A stretch of 64,000 bases of DNA from Chryseobacterium sp. Leaf405 (GCF_001425355.1 NZ_LMQN01000018.1:1110-65109), one strand, 5' to 3'. Shown: positions 33,658 to 43,567, counted from the first letter of the stretch. Program-made: numbers and translations. Notes: generated by a model not told the origin, from the sequence alone.

Positions 33658-36030
33658 TTAGTTTTTATCTGGCGTTTGATTCAGCAATCTTACTTCGATG
33701 ATTTTCGGAGTTAATGATTTTTCACCTGAATTAAATTTGATATTCAGTATATCTTTATGGATTTCAGATTCAGGAATCGGAATTAATAAAGTTTGTGGAG
33801 AACTGCCCATTTTTCCTTCGAAATTTTTAGAGTAGGCTTTAATTCCGTTGATTTCTGCATTCAAAGTACGATTATTATTGGCATCAAAATATGTGATGTA
33901 AAGATATTTTGCACTCTTCTCCTTATTTTTCATCTGATAACTGAACCATCCTTTTGCCTCACGGAAATGGCGATCTTCCATATATCCGGTGTTGGAATCT
34001 TTGCTGTTGAAAAAGTGGTCAGATTCCGGCTGTTGCTCACCGAGCTGAATTTTATCTGTCGTAATATTGTTCAGTTTTCGGATTTCCGTTTCTTCTTTGG
34101 CTTTCTGTTTCTGAATCAATTCGATTTTATCCTGAGTTGCCTGCGGAAAATAAATAATATAACGCTGCTCGTGAATTTTATAGAATGGAATCAATCTCAA
34201 TCCTTCTGCAAATTTATTTTGAGGATAAAGACCATTTAATTTAAATATCAGATCTTCTCCATTCACTGTTTCCAGATGATCAATCACATCTGAACTTCCC
34301 AAAATAGTCGGAATATCATTCAACGGAATCTGTGGTCCGTGCGCAATGTGACCGCCACGGCTGTCATCGCCAAAAAGTCCGTTCTGATTTTCTGTTCCGT
34401 ACGTTGCGGCTAAAACGATTGGACCATATTTGAAAGCATAATAATCCGATTTGTCAGGAAGCTGCTCTGCTGAAAGGTGCATGGGGATTTTCATTTCGAC
34501 CACATCGCCCTTTTTCCATTTTTTTTTGATATTGATATAACCTTCGGAATCGACAGGAATATTGATATTTTTTGAATTAACGGAAACGATTATTTGTGAA
34601 ATATTAGACCATTCCGGTGCTCTTAGTTTCAGATTGATTTCAGAACTCGGAGCGAGGTCAAAAATTAATTTTGTAGAAGGTGTCTGCGGAAAATTATTTT
34701 CCTGTCTTAACACCAATTTCTTTTCAGACCATTTTAAAACAGACGGAATAAACAGATTGATATACAAATCATTATCCGAATATGCATAAATCATTTCACC
34801 ATATTTGGCGTGATTTTCCATTCCGGAACCTACGCAACACCAAAAACTGGTTTCCGGCTGAGAATACACTCGGTAATGACCGGGGCGCATTGGCGTAAAG
34901 TATACGAAACCGCCTTTTTCAGGATTTTGAGTGGAAAGAATATGATTGTACAGAGCTCTTTCGTAATAATCCAGATAAGATGACTTCGGATTGGTAGCAA
35001 AAAGATCTTTGGTCAGCTTCAACATATTGTATGTATTACAGGTTTCGGGACCTTCGATACTTTTAATCATTCCACTGAAATCATTGATGGAATTGAAATG
35101 TTCACTCACACTGTTTCCCCCAATAATTGCGGAACGTTTTTGAGTTACATTTGTCCAAAAAAAATCCGCTGCACTGCTCCACTCTTTGTTGTTTTCTAAA
35201 TCGGCAATTCTTTTAAAACCTATGACTTTCGGAATCTGCGTATTGGCGTGAATTCCCGTCAGTTTATCTTCGTGAATCAACAATGGATTTAAAATCGCCT
35301 GATGCGAAAAGCGGTGCGCTAACTTCAGATATTTTTCATTTTTAGTAATGTCGTAAACATCTGCAAAAACCTCGTTCAGTCCGCCATGTTCGCTGTTCAG
35401 CATTTCCTGGATCTGCTCATCGGAAAGTCTGGAAACTTCATTTGCCATCCAATCGGTAAGCTTAATAAGCATTTTTTTTGCTTTTTCGCTCCCTGCGTAC
35501 CAATAAGCGTCTCTTAAACCTGAGTAAGTTTTGTGAATATTATACAGCGGAACCCAGCGGTCATTCAACCCGAAAGTAGCTGCTCGAATATTTCCTTCAG
35601 CAATTTCTTTCCAGATTTTTTCCCCGTTCGGAACACCTGAAAGATAGCCGTTTCCTGAAATATTCTGGCAACGCTTCAGCTCATCAATCATATAATCTAG
35701 TCGCTGTTTCACTTTTGCATCACCTGTAGAAGCGTACATGAGTGACAATGCAGAAATATAGTGTCCTCCAATATGCCCGTCCAATCCAGTATTTTCCCAA
35801 TTTGGGTAATTTTCTTTTTTTGGATTGAGCCCCGCCTCTTTCAAATATGGAGCCAGCAAACGGTCTGCATCCATAGACATTATATAGTTTTCGTCAGTCT
35901 GCATCGCTTTGCTGAAAACGCTTTCTGATAAATGAACTTTGTTGAGAGGAAAGTAGCTAACATTTTTCTTCACCTGCCCGAAAGCAAGAGAAGTAAAACT
36001 TACGAGTAAAATCAGAGATTTTTTGTTCAT
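33658..36030 (-). CDS. GH127 beta-L-arabinofuranosidase
   Basis: The 790-residue protein has a signal peptide (MNKKSLILLVSFTSLAFGQ) and the (alpha/alpha)6 barrel pattern of GH127 (former DUF1680). The zinc-thiolate catalytic set is visible: E329 and C331 in GPETCNTYNML, and C398-C399 in SFWCCVGSGMENH. Their spacing matches Bifidobacterium HypBA1. Other family landmarks are HIGGHYISALSLMYA and SEHGGLNEVFADVY. Known members release beta-L-arabinofuranose, and related activities exist, so the exact substrate is open. It is first in a minus-strand unit with the acetylesterase and MFS symporter. An AraR-like half-site lies directly before the start codon. Confidence 0.92.
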   Translation of the reverse strand: MNKKSLILLVSFTSLAFGQVKKNVSYFPLNKVHLSESVFSKAMQTDENYIMSMDADRLLAPYLKEAGLNPKKENYPNWENTGLDGHIGGHYISALSLMYASTGDAKVKQRLDYMIDELKRCQNISGNGYLSGVPNGEKIWKEIAEGNIRAATFGLNDRWVPLYNIHKTYSGLRDAYWYAGSEKAKKMLIKLTDWMANEVSRLSDEQIQEMLNSEHGGLNEVFADVYDITKNEKYLKLAHRFSHQAILNPLLIHEDKLTGIHANTQIPKVIGFKRIADLENNKEWSSAADFFWTNVTQKRSAIIGGNSVSEHFNSINDFSGMIKSIEGPETCNTYNMLKLTKDLFATNPKSSYLDYYERALYNHILSTQNPEKGGFVYFTPMRPGHYRVYSQPETSFWCCVGSGMENHAKYGEMIYAYSDNDLYINLFIPSVLKWSEKKLVLRQENNFPQTPSTKLIFDLAPSSEINLKLRAPEWSNISQIIVSVNSKNINIPVDSEGYINIKKKWKKGDVVEMKIPMHLSAEQLPDKSDYYAFKYGPIVLAATYGTENQNGLFGDDSRGGHIAHGPQIPLNDIPTILGSSDVIDHLETVNGEDLIFKLNGLYPQNKFAEGLRLIPFYKIHEQRYIIYFPQATQDKIELIQKQKAKEETEIRKLNNITTDKIQLGEQQPESDHFFNSKDSNTGYMEDRHFREAKGWFSYQMKNKEKSAKYLYITYFDANNNRTLNAEINGIKAYSKNFEGKMGSSPQTLLIPIPESEIHKDILNIKFNSGEKSLTPKIIEVRLLNQTPDKN

Positions 36031-36053
36031 AAATAAATGTTATTTCTACATTT
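36031..36053 (-). promoter_or_regulatory. AraR-like half site before GH127
   Basis: In the gene direction the bases read AAATGT-N7-ACATTTATTT, matching the araB and GH3 operator core (AAGTGT-N7-ACATTTATTT) at all but one defined position. The site abuts the GH127 start codon, so it lacks the -7 box at the distance seen for araB and GH3. It could be a downstream repressor site or a chance match in AT-rich DNA. Confidence 0.4.
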
Positions 36054-36474
36054 CTAAAATAAAAGAAAGTATTCAACTGGCAAACAACTTTAAACTTTAA
36101 CGATAAAATGATATACAAAATCACTTTTTCAATTAATAAAAAGTATCTCTAAAAAATGCTAGCTTATCATAAAAAACAAGATTAGACAAACTAAAGAAAA
36201 TCAATTAAATAAATATAATTTAATCACTATCAAAATGAAGATCATCGATTTAAAAGAATCGATTAAAATACGTGTGTAGACTTATCGTATTTCAAAAGAT
36301 ATGTCAGATAAACTTTCATCTGAAATTCACGTAAAAAATTTTAACATAATTTTAACATTAAATTCACATATAATTCATGGTTATTTGGCAAATAAATCGA
36401 TAAAACGATGAAAAATTATTCCCAAAATAGATACGAAAGCTTTTAAATTATCAAAAAGAAAATTAAAACAAATA
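36054..36474. other. Divergent control region between GH127 and araR
   Basis: No gene is supported here. The stretch is very AT-rich and must hold the GH127 promoter on the minus strand. A palindrome ATCGATT-TAAAAG-AATCGAT lies at 36244-36263 and may be another operator. No clear TAnnTTTG box for GH127 was found. Confidence 0.4.
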
Positions 36475-36538
36475 AAGTGTTCGCTGCACATTTATTACAC
36501 TGTTTTGTTTATATCTACCTTAAAAACAATTAACTTTG
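36475..36538 (+). promoter_or_regulatory. araR promoter with AraR-like operator
   Basis: AAGTGT (36475-36480), seven bases, then ACATTTATT (36488-36496) repeats the araB/GH3 operator layout. TATATCTA at 36510-36517 stands in exactly the register of their -7 boxes. A stronger -7 box, TAACTTTG, lies at 36531-36538, about 17 bases before the start codon. The site suggests autoregulation of the Nudix-type regulator. Confidence 0.5.
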
Positions 36539-36554
36539 TAGAAAATAATTTTTG

Positions 36555-37241
36555 ATGGAAGAGAATTATCTCAATTATCCCAAACATTTTATTGCAGTTG
36601 ACTGTATTATATTCGGTTTTGACGGAGAGAATCTGAAAATCCTTTTAGTGCAAAGAAATTTCGAACCAAAGAAAGGTGAATGGTCGTTAATGGGTGGTTT
36701 TATTGATGATAAAGAAAGTTCTGACCAAGCTGCCAACCGTGTCCTGAATACCTTAACCGGACTTGAAAACATTTATCTAGAACAGCTGAATACATACACT
36801 GAAATTGACCGTGAACCAACTGCCAGAATTATGTCGATTTCTTATTATGCTTTAATTAATATTCAGGATAATATTCAGATTAACGAAGAATATAATACCA
36901 AATGGTTTGATTTGCAGGACAGACCAAATCTTATTTTTGACCACAATGATATGGTAAAAGATGCGATTCTGAGACTGAGAAGAAGGGCTTCCACACGACC
37001 TATAGGTTTTGAATTACTGCCCGAAAAATTCACTATGAAAGACCTTCAGAACCTTTACGAAGCGATCTTCGATGAAAAATATGATAAGAGAAATTTTACA
37101 AGCAAAATCAACGGAATGGATATTCTCATCAAAACCGAAGAAAAAGATATGACATCCTCTAAAAAAGGATCTTTTCTGTATCGTTTTGATGAAGTGAAAT
37201 ATCAGAAGAAGATTGGAGAAGGGTTTACTTTTAAAATTTAA
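36555..37241 (+). CDS. araR: Nudix-like arabinose regulator (AraR-type)
   Basis: The protein (228 residues from ATG 36555) has an N-terminal Nudix-fold domain (FIAVDCIIFGFDGENLKILL, then EWSLMGGFIDDKESSDQAA) and a C-terminal winged helix (FELLPEKFTMKDLQNLYEAI, then NFTSKINGMDIL). The Nudix box keeps the first Gly, Glu and Arg, but the R-E-x-x-E-E core reads RVLNTLTG, so the catalytic glutamates are lost and it should not hydrolyse nucleotides. This is the architecture of Bacteroidetes AraR, the L-arabinose-responsive regulator described in Bacteroides. Its place between the arabinose operon and GH127, and the repeated operator-like sites, support that identity. Binding of arabinose is inferred. 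Confidence 0.82.
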   Translation: MEENYLNYPKHFIAVDCIIFGFDGENLKILLVQRNFEPKKGEWSLMGGFIDDKESSDQAANRVLNTLTGLENIYLEQLNTYTEIDREPTARIMSISYYALINIQDNIQINEEYNTKWFDLQDRPNLIFDHNDMVKDAILRLRRRASTRPIGFELLPEKFTMKDLQNLYEAIFDEKYDKRNFTSKINGMDILIKTEEKDMTSSKKGSFLYRFDEVKYQKKIGEGFTFKI

Positions 37242-37245
37242 AAAA

Positions 37246-37605
37246 TTATTTTTTTCCCATCACACCTAAATGAGTATGTTTGAAATCATCCTCAAATTTC
37301 AATCCGTATCCGAAAATTCTGTCCATCGAAGAATGCGCCCATAAGATAATTCCGGCAAATTCTACAATTGAAATTTTCAGCCAGAATCCGAGAATCAAAA
37401 CTATAATTGCAAGCAGTTTATGATGGAAAAAATTGTACATCCAGGCTCCAATTTTTGGATTGATTACATACCCAACCATCGAAAAATCCGGAAGCAAAAG
37501 GCAAAGCGGAAAAAGCCACCATTGAAATTCTAATTGACCAAAAAGGAAAATAGCGAAACCAAATTGTCCCAATTCTTCAAGCAGTAAAAGATTTTTCATT
37601 GTCAT
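37246..37605 (-). CDS. DUF4260 membrane protein
   Basis: The 119-residue protein matches the DUF4260 family: an MKNLLLLEELGQFGFAIFLF start, FQWWLFPLCLLLPDFSMVGY, a YNFFHHKLLAIIVLILGF segment, and the end GYGLKFEDDFKHTHLGVMGK. Three to four hydrophobic helices predict an inner-membrane protein of unknown function. It ends 4 bp from the convergent araR gene and lies downstream of a Crp/Fnr-like regulator, with which it may form a small unit unrelated to sugar use. Confidence 0.88.
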   Translation of the reverse strand: MTMKNLLLLEELGQFGFAIFLFGQLEFQWWLFPLCLLLPDFSMVGYVINPKIGAWMYNFFHHKLLAIIVLILGFWLKISIVEFAGIILWAHSSMDRIFGYGLKFEDDFKHTHLGVMGKK

Positions 37606-37657
37606 TTATTTATTGGACAAATCTCTGACAATTGAAACAACATCCTCTTGACAAAAA

Positions 37658-38239
37658 TCAAGAATTTTCTGTCTGCCTTTTTCTTATTCTGCTAAAAGTT
37701 TCGGGCGACATTCCCAAAACTGACGCAATATACTGCAACGGAACCTGATGAAATAATTCTTTGTTCTGTTCAAAATACTGATTGTAGCGTTCTTCAGCAG
37801 TCATTGAAAGATGCGAAAAAATCCGGTTTTCCATCATCGCAAAACATTTGATTATAAATTGTTTCTCGATTTCAATCCATTTTGGAAATTCATGACAAAG
37901 TTTTATATAATCTGTTTTGGAAATGCTTAATAATTCAACCTCGGTGAAAGCCTGTATCGTCCATCGATTAGGTTGATTAAAGAAAAAACCCATCAATTCT
38001 GTCACGAAAAAACCTTTTGTAGAAATCCATTGCGTTATTTCTTTCCCATCTTCCGTTAATGCAAAAACACGAAGAATTCCTGATTTAACAACACTCAATC
38101 TTTCACAAATTTCACCCGATTCTGTAAATATTTTATTTTTGCTTAATTTTTCCTCCTTAAAATAAGATTGAATAACCGAAAGTTCTTCAGTAGTGAGAGA
38201 TCCAAAATATTGTTGGATTGATTCATTGAAATTTTTCAT
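37658..38239 (-). CDS. Crp/Fnr-family transcriptional regulator
   Basis: From ATG 38239 (MKNFNESIQQYFGSLTTEEL) the protein has 193 residues; an upstream start would add an unlikely hydrophobic leader. The N-terminal cyclic-nucleotide-binding-like domain has NKIFTESGEICERLSVVKSG and LRVFALTEDGKEITQW. The C-terminal helix-turn-helix is VPLQYIASVLGMSPETFSRI. It is the Bacteroidetes type without the cAMP-binding signature. It lies 86 bp after the SSS transporter and 53 bp before the DUF4260 gene, which it may control. Confidence 0.88.
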   Translation of the reverse strand: MKNFNESIQQYFGSLTTEELSVIQSYFKEEKLSKNKIFTESGEICERLSVVKSGILRVFALTEDGKEITQWISTKGFFVTELMGFFFNQPNRWTIQAFTEVELLSISKTDYIKLCHEFPKWIEIEKQFIIKCFAMMENRIFSHLSMTAEERYNQYFEQNKELFHQVPLQYIASVLGMSPETFSRIRKRQTENS

Positions 38240-38324
38240 GTTGCTGTTTCTAAATCTTGAATCAAAATTAAACAAAAACAGGACACCATTCCGGAATCCT
38301 GCATTCATTTATTTTCTATTAGGT

Positions 38325-40052
38325 TTACCAGAACCTTACGTAAAGTGCAGTCAGTAAAAGTAAAGTAACTACAATCAAAACCAACGTTCTGTTGTCAACT
38401 TTGAACATTGTTGAATCAATTGCAAATGCTTTTGGATTGACTTTCGGACCAGCAAGACTTATCAGAATCATCACCAGAATCGTAAAGAAGAATGACCATC
38501 CCATATTAATCAAAAACGGAATTTCTGTAATGGTGTGAACTACTCCATTTTCTAATTTTTCATAAGTAAATGCGGTGTATAACCAGGTTTCTTTACCGAA
38601 AATATCTACTGCAAAACTGTTGAAGAAAATTGCTAAGACAAATCCTAAAATCACACCAACCAAAGCCGCAGCTCCAGTCGTTCTTTTCCAAAACATTCCC
38701 AAAAGGAACATGGCAAAGACACCCGGACTTATAAATCCTGTATATTTCTGGATAAATGTAAATCCTCCTTCGCCACCGATTCCCAAAACATCGGTCCATG
38801 TAAACACTAAAGCGACAAACATCGCAATGATAATTGCCCAACGTCCTGTTCTCACCATCTGGATTTCGGTTGCATCTGCTTTCAAATATTTTTTATAAAT
38901 ATCCAATGTAAAAATCGTGGAAATACTGTTCACTTTTCCGGCTAAAGATGCTACGATGGCTGCCGTCAAAGCTGCTACAGCAAGACCTTTCAGACCTGTC
39001 GGCAAGAATCCCAAAATGGCAGAATAGGCACCGTCTTTCACACCGTTGAATCCCGGCAAATGTCCTTTCGTGTACAAAACATAAGCAGCGATTCCCGGAA
39101 GCATCACAATGATTGGCATAAACAATTTTAAGAATCCTGCGAATAAAATTCCTGTTCTTGCGGTTTTCAAATCTGCTCCTAAAGCACGTTGCGTGATGTA
39201 TTGGTTGCAACCCCAATAATTCAGGTTTACAATCCATTGTCCTGCAAAATACATTGCCAATCCGGGTAAAACCACATATTTCTGAACATCTAAATTTTCA
39301 GGCATTGCTAAAGTTGTGGTTGTTTTTGTAGGTTTGTCAAGCATCAATTTAAAATGTTGAGGAGCCTCGTTCATCAACGTCTGAAAACCTGCAAAAGCAT
39401 TTCCTACAGTCGCTCCGTTAATTCTCTGGTCAACAATCTGAAGCGCCATATACACTGTAGCAAAACCGCCGATAATTAAAACTGCTACCTGAATAACATC
39501 GGTGTAACCAATTACTTTCATTCCGCCAAGACCAATTAATAAAGCCATTAGAAGCAATCCGATCATAATGATGTGAAGATTGTCTCCGCCTAACAAAGTA
39601 TCAATTGCCAAAGCACCCAGATAAAGAATTGAGGTAAGATTCACAATGATATACAAAAACAGCCAGAATACCGCCATAATCAAAGAAACCGATTTGTTGT
39701 AACGGGTTTCAAGAAATTGAGGCATTGTGTAAATCTTATTTTTAAGATAAATCGGAATGAACCAAATGGCAATAATAATCAATGCAAGTGCGGCAATCCA
39801 CTCATACGCAGCAACGGCAACTCCAACAAAAAAACCTTCGCCTGACATTCCGATAAACTGTTCGGCAGAAATATTTGAAGCAATTAAACTCGCCCCGATA
39901 GCCCACCAAGTCAATGAACCTTCCGCCAAGAAATAATCTTTACTGCCAGTTGTTCCGGATTTCTTTTTATTGTAAATCCATATTCCATAACCGGCTACCA
40001 CCACAAAATATACAAGAAATATGATGATATCTATTGTTGCTAAATTTCCCAT
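38325..40052 (-). CDS. Sodium:solute symporter, probable arabinose transporter
   Basis: The 575-residue protein has about 13-14 hydrophobic helices and SSS-family (SglT-like) landmarks: NISAEQFIGMSGEGFFVG, the first-helix IDIIIFLVYFVVVAGYG, MPQFLETRYNKSVS, and NYWGCNQYITQRALGADLK, a motif of sugar-type SSS members. It starts 2 bp after the epimerase stop codon and lies in the araB-araD-araA-epimerase unit, so L-arabinose (with sodium) is the best substrate guess. Homologous ara loci in Bacteroidetes also carry an SSS transporter. Confidence 0.92.
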   Translation of the reverse strand: MGNLATIDIIIFLVYFVVVAGYGIWIYNKKKSGTTGSKDYFLAEGSLTWWAIGASLIASNISAEQFIGMSGEGFFVGVAVAAYEWIAALALIIIAIWFIPIYLKNKIYTMPQFLETRYNKSVSLIMAVFWLFLYIIVNLTSILYLGALAIDTLLGGDNLHIIMIGLLLMALLIGLGGMKVIGYTDVIQVAVLIIGGFATVYMALQIVDQRINGATVGNAFAGFQTLMNEAPQHFKLMLDKPTKTTTTLAMPENLDVQKYVVLPGLAMYFAGQWIVNLNYWGCNQYITQRALGADLKTARTGILFAGFLKLFMPIIVMLPGIAAYVLYTKGHLPGFNGVKDGAYSAILGFLPTGLKGLAVAALTAAIVASLAGKVNSISTIFTLDIYKKYLKADATEIQMVRTGRWAIIIAMFVALVFTWTDVLGIGGEGGFTFIQKYTGFISPGVFAMFLLGMFWKRTTGAAALVGVILGFVLAIFFNSFAVDIFGKETWLYTAFTYEKLENGVVHTITEIPFLINMGWSFFFTILVMILISLAGPKVNPKAFAIDSTMFKVDNRTLVLIVVTLLLLTALYVRFW

Positions 40053-40054
40053 AA

Positions 40055-41212
40055 TTATTTTTTAACTGAGAATTTATAAATCGTTTTTGACTGATATTTT
40101 TGTCCGGGTTTCAATTCTGTTGATGGAAATGAAGGCTGATTTGGAGAATCCGGAAAATGCTGAGTTTCCAGACAAAAACCTGTTCTGAATTCATTTTTTC
40201 CACCAGTCTTAGTATCGAATTTTCCATCCAAAAAGTTTCCGGAATAGAACTGAACGCCTGGTTCATCAGTTAAAACTTCCATCATTCTTCCTGATTCAGG
40301 ATGATAAACTTTTGCAATGCTTCTCAGTCCGCTTCCGTTTAGAATCCAGTTGTGGTCATAACCTTTCCCTTTTTTCAATTGATCGTCTTCTGCATTGATA
40401 TCTTTTCCAATAGCCTTTGAAACCGTAAAATCAAACGGACTCCCCTTCACTGCTTTCTGTTCACCAGTTGGAATCAAAGTTTCATTAACGGGTGTGAATT
40501 TATCTGCATTAATCTGCAATTCGTGATCAAGAATTGTTTTTGAGAAATTCCCTGAAAGATTGAAATACGAATGTTGCGTCAAGTTAACAACCGTCGGTTT
40601 ATCGGTTTCCGCTTCGTAAGAAATTTCCAAAGCATTGTCGTCTATTAAAGTATACAAAACCGTTGTCGATAATTTTCCGAGATAACCTTCTTCGCCATCT
40701 TCGCTTATATATGTCAGTTTTAAAGTTGGAAATTTCGCATCTTTTACAGGTTCAATGTTCCAGAATTTGGTATGAAAACCTTCTTTTCCGCCGTGAAGAC
40801 TGTTCGGTCCGTCATTTTTATCGATGTCGTAGATTTTGCCTTCCAAAGTGAATTTGGCATTTGCAATTCTGTTTCCGTAACGGCCAATCAAAGCTCCGAA
40901 ATAATAAGGATTTCCATTGAAATAATCTTCAGGTTTTGTAAAACCTAAGACTATATCTTCGTATTTTCCGTTTTTGTCGGGAGCGGTGAGTGAAGTGATG
41001 ATTCCGCCAAAATTAATGACTTCCACCTTCATCCCGTTTTTATTGGTCAGCGTAAATTTTTTGATAGAATCACCTTTTGCCGTCACTCCGTAATCTGAGA
41101 CCTGTATATTTTCCATTTTTTCTTTTTGAGGCTGATTATTATTTTCTTTTTTATTGCATCCGAAAATACTCAAAAGTGCAACAATAATCAGGTTATAACT
41201 TATTTTTTTCAT
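40055..41212 (-). CDS. Aldose 1-epimerase, lipoprotein
   Basis: The 385-residue protein has a lipoprotein signal ending at C19 (LIIVALLSIFGC) and the GalM-type fold: FTLTNKNGMKVEVINFGGII, GALIGRYGNRIANAKF, GPNSLHGGKEGFHTKFW with the catalytic-type histidine, VVNLTQHSYFNLSG, and YDHNWILNG with a conserved histidine. Mutarotases interconvert alpha and beta anomers of aldoses. Exported versions next to araA and an SSS symporter probably convert arabinose anomers before uptake, though galactose is equally possible. It is encoded 21 bp after araA and 2 bp before the SSS transporter. Confidence 0.92.
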   Translation of the reverse strand: MKKISYNLIIVALLSIFGCNKKENNNQPQKEKMENIQVSDYGVTAKGDSIKKFTLTNKNGMKVEVINFGGIITSLTAPDKNGKYEDIVLGFTKPEDYFNGNPYYFGALIGRYGNRIANAKFTLEGKIYDIDKNDGPNSLHGGKEGFHTKFWNIEPVKDAKFPTLKLTYISEDGEEGYLGKLSTTVLYTLIDDNALEISYEAETDKPTVVNLTQHSYFNLSGNFSKTILDHELQINADKFTPVNETLIPTGEQKAVKGSPFDFTVSKAIGKDINAEDDQLKKGKGYDHNWILNGSGLRSIAKVYHPESGRMMEVLTDEPGVQFYSGNFLDGKFDTKTGGKNEFRTGFCLETQHFPDSPNQPSFPSTELKPGQKYQSKTIYKFSVKK

Positions 41213-41233
41213 AGTCTGAATAGTTTTGCAGGT

Positions 41234-42730
41234 TTAACGATAATAAATCCCGTTCCAGCGAAGCGTATTCTTGAAATCACGAATTTTCGTGTCTTCATCA
41301 ATAACTACAGATTCAATTCCTGCAATTTCTGCGAAATCTTCCAACTGTTCTGCACTGATATTTTCGCTGTAACATGTGTGATGCGCTCCTCCTGCTAAAA
41401 TCCAGGCTTCAGCGGCAGTATACAAATCCGGAAGTGGTTTCCAAAGTACCCTTGCAACAGGAAGTTTTGGAAGTTCTTCAGTAATTTCTAACGCCTGAGT
41501 TTTGTTGATTAACAGTCTGAAATGATTTCCAAAATCCATTAAAGCAGCATTAAGCGAATTGATATTTCCTCTTGAATTGAAAACCAAACGAACCGGATCC
41601 GCTTTACCGCCAATTCCCAACGGATGAATTTCGCAAGACGGTTTATCTACTGCTAAAACTGGGTCAACTTCCAACATATGCGAACCTAAAACGGACGGAT
41701 TTGATGGATTTAAATGGTAGGTATAATCTTCCATAAAAGCGTTTCCGCCTTCCAAACCTTGTCCCATTGTTTTCATAGCACGAACCAAAGCGGCAGTTTT
41801 CCAATCGCCCTCACCTGCAAATCCATATCCTTTTTCCATTAATCTTTGAACCGCAATTCCAGGCAATTGCTCCAATCCGTGAAGGTCTTCGAAAGTATCA
41901 GAGAAACCTTTGAAATTTCCGTCTTTCAGGAATTTTTCTAAACCTAATTCGATTCTTGCTGCAGCTTCAAGCGATTTTCTGTTTGCACCTCCAAAGAGAA
42001 GAGATTCTGCCATTTTATATAAAGATTCATATTCTTCCACCAACGTTTTGATTTCTCCATCGCCAATAGAATTGACAACGCTGACCAAATCTCCGATTCC
42101 CCAAGTGTTTACCGAAAAACCAAACTTGGTTTCTGCTTCCACTTTGTCGCCATCGGTCACGGCAACGTATCTCATATTGTCTCCGAAACGGGCAAATTTT
42201 GCACCTTGCCAATCGTCCCAACCTGCTGCAACTCTGCTCCAGTCGCCGATTTGTTTCTGAACTCTTTCTTCAGCCCAATGTCCAACAACCACTTTTCTGT
42301 TTTTGCGGAGACGGCTTACCATAAAACCAAATTCCCGGTCGCCGTGCGCTGCCTGGTTGAGGTTCATAAAATCCATATCCATCGTAGACCACGGAATGTC
42401 CTGATTGAACTGTGTGTGCAAATGCAACATTGGTTTTTGCAAAGCGGTCAGTCCACGGATCCACATTTTTGCGGGTGAAAACGTGTGCATCCAGGTTACA
42501 ATTCCGATGCAGTCTTTGGCGAAATTAGCAGCAGTTAGTATGTCGAAAATTTCTTCCGTGGTTTTTACTGTTGGTTTTAGAACTACTTTTACAGGAATTT
42601 GTGAAGAAGCGTTTAAAGCTTCCACGATTTTCGCTGAATGTTCTGCAACCTGGGCTAATGTTTCAGGACCGTATAAATGTTGGCTTCCGGTAATAAACCA
42701 GATTTCTTTGGTATTGAGAGATGTTAACAT
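41234..42730 (-). CDS. araA: L-arabinose isomerase
   Basis: AraA converts L-arabinose to L-ribulose. The 498-residue length is typical, and the family landmarks are clear: [20 protein letters not shown] at the start, [52 protein letters not shown] with active-site residues, [20 protein letters not shown] with a catalytic-type histidine, and [14 protein letters not shown] near the C-terminus with metal-ligand histidines. It is the third gene of the araB-araD-araA unit. A palindromic repeat occupies the spacer before it. Confidence 0.97.
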   Translation of the reverse strand: MLTSLNTKEIWFITGSQHLYGPETLAQVAEHSAKIVEALNASSQIPVKVVLKPTVKTTEEIFDILTAANFAKDCIGIVTWMHTFSPAKMWIRGLTALQKPMLHLHTQFNQDIPWSTMDMDFMNLNQAAHGDREFGFMVSRLRKNRKVVVGHWAEERVQKQIGDWSRVAAGWDDWQGAKFARFGDNMRYVAVTDGDKVEAETKFGFSVNTWGIGDLVSVVNSIGDGEIKTLVEEYESLYKMAESLLFGGANRKSLEAAARIELGLEKFLKDGNFKGFSDTFEDLHGLEQLPGIAVQRLMEKGYGFAGEGDWKTAALVRAMKTMGQGLEGGNAFMEDYTYHLNPSNPSVLGSHMLEVDPVLAVDKPSCEIHPLGIGGKADPVRLVFNSRGNINSLNAALMDFGNHFRLLINKTQALEITEELPKLPVARVLWKPLPDLYTAAEAWILAGGAHHTCYSENISAEQLEDFAEIAGIESVVIDEDTKIRDFKNTLRWNGIYYR

Positions 42731-42768
42731 ATTTTTAGTTGATTGTTATCGGTTTTTAGTTTTATGTT

Positions 42769-42851
42769 TGTCATTCCGAGAACGAGAAATCTCTATTGAT
42801 TATACTTAATTAAGATTCTCTTCACTACATCACGTTTCTTTCAGAATGACA
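42769..42851. repeat. Palindromic TGTCATTC/GAATGACA element
   Basis: TGTCATTC (42769-42776) and GAATGACA (42844-42851) bound an 83-bp element with an internal GAGAAATCTC and GATTCTCTTCACTACATCACG block. It lies in the araD-araA spacer. Elements with these GTCATTC...GAATGAC ends are a familiar dispersed palindrome style in Bacteroidetes; only one copy is present here. Confidence 0.6.
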
Positions 42852-42868
42852 GACTTTATTTAATTCTA

Positions 42869-43567
42869 TTACTGTCCGTAATAGGCGTTTTTGCCGTGTT
42901 TGCGTTCGTAATGTTTTTTGATTAATGAATCCTTTAGTCGTACAGCATCCGGGTTGATTTGTTTTGTACGATATGCCATTTCTGCAATCGTTTCCAGAAC
43001 TTTGCTATTGTAAACGGCTTTGTCGGCATTTTTTCCCCAGGTAAACGGCCCGTGATTTCCGATAAGAACCATTTCCACTTCTTCGTAAGACAACTCTTTT
43101 TCTTTGAAACATTCCAGAATCTGGATTCCGGTGTTGTATTCGTAATTTCCTTCGATTAAATCATCACGCATTGGCGGCGCGCACGGAATATCCGAAATTA
43201 AATGATCTGCGTGTGTCGTTCCGAAAATCGGAATGTCCATCTGAGCTTGCGCCCAGGCGACGGAATAGATGGCGTGCGTGTGCGAAATTCCACCGATATT
43301 TTCCCAGTTTTTATAGAGATAAGCGTGGGTTTTGGTGTCGGAAGATGGTCTTAGATTTCCTTCAATGACGTTAGCATCGTAATCTAAAATCACAATATCT
43401 TCAGGCTTCAGCAATTCGTAAGGAACGCCGCTTGGTTTAATGGCAAAAATTCCTTTATCACGGTCAACAGCACTGACATTTCCGAATGTGTAGACGACCA
43501 GCTTCAAGGCATCGAGCTGCATATTGGCTTCGTAACATTCTCTTTTCAGTTCTTTATAGATGTTCAT
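42869..43567 (-). CDS. araD: L-ribulose-5-phosphate 4-epimerase
   Basis: AraD converts L-ribulose-5-phosphate to D-xylulose-5-phosphate. The 232-residue protein belongs to class II aldolase/epimerases: LVVYTFGNVSAVDRDKGIFA, IKPSGVPYELLKPEDIV, GLRPSSDT-type NLRPSSDTKTHAYLY, the metal-binding GISHTHAIYSVAWAQ (His-x-His) and FGTTHADHLISDIP, then VLIGNHGPFTWG with the third metal histidine. It is the middle gene of the arabinose unit, with a dispersed repeat between it and araB. Confidence 0.97.
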   Translation of the reverse strand: MNIYKELKRECYEANMQLDALKLVVYTFGNVSAVDRDKGIFAIKPSGVPYELLKPEDIVILDYDANVIEGNLRPSSDTKTHAYLYKNWENIGGISHTHAIYSVAWAQAQMDIPIFGTTHADHLISDIPCAPPMRDDLIEGNYEYNTGIQILECFKEKELSYEEVEMVLIGNHGPFTWGKNADKAVYNSKVLETIAEMAYRTKQINPDAVRLKDSLIKKHYERKHGKNAYYGQ

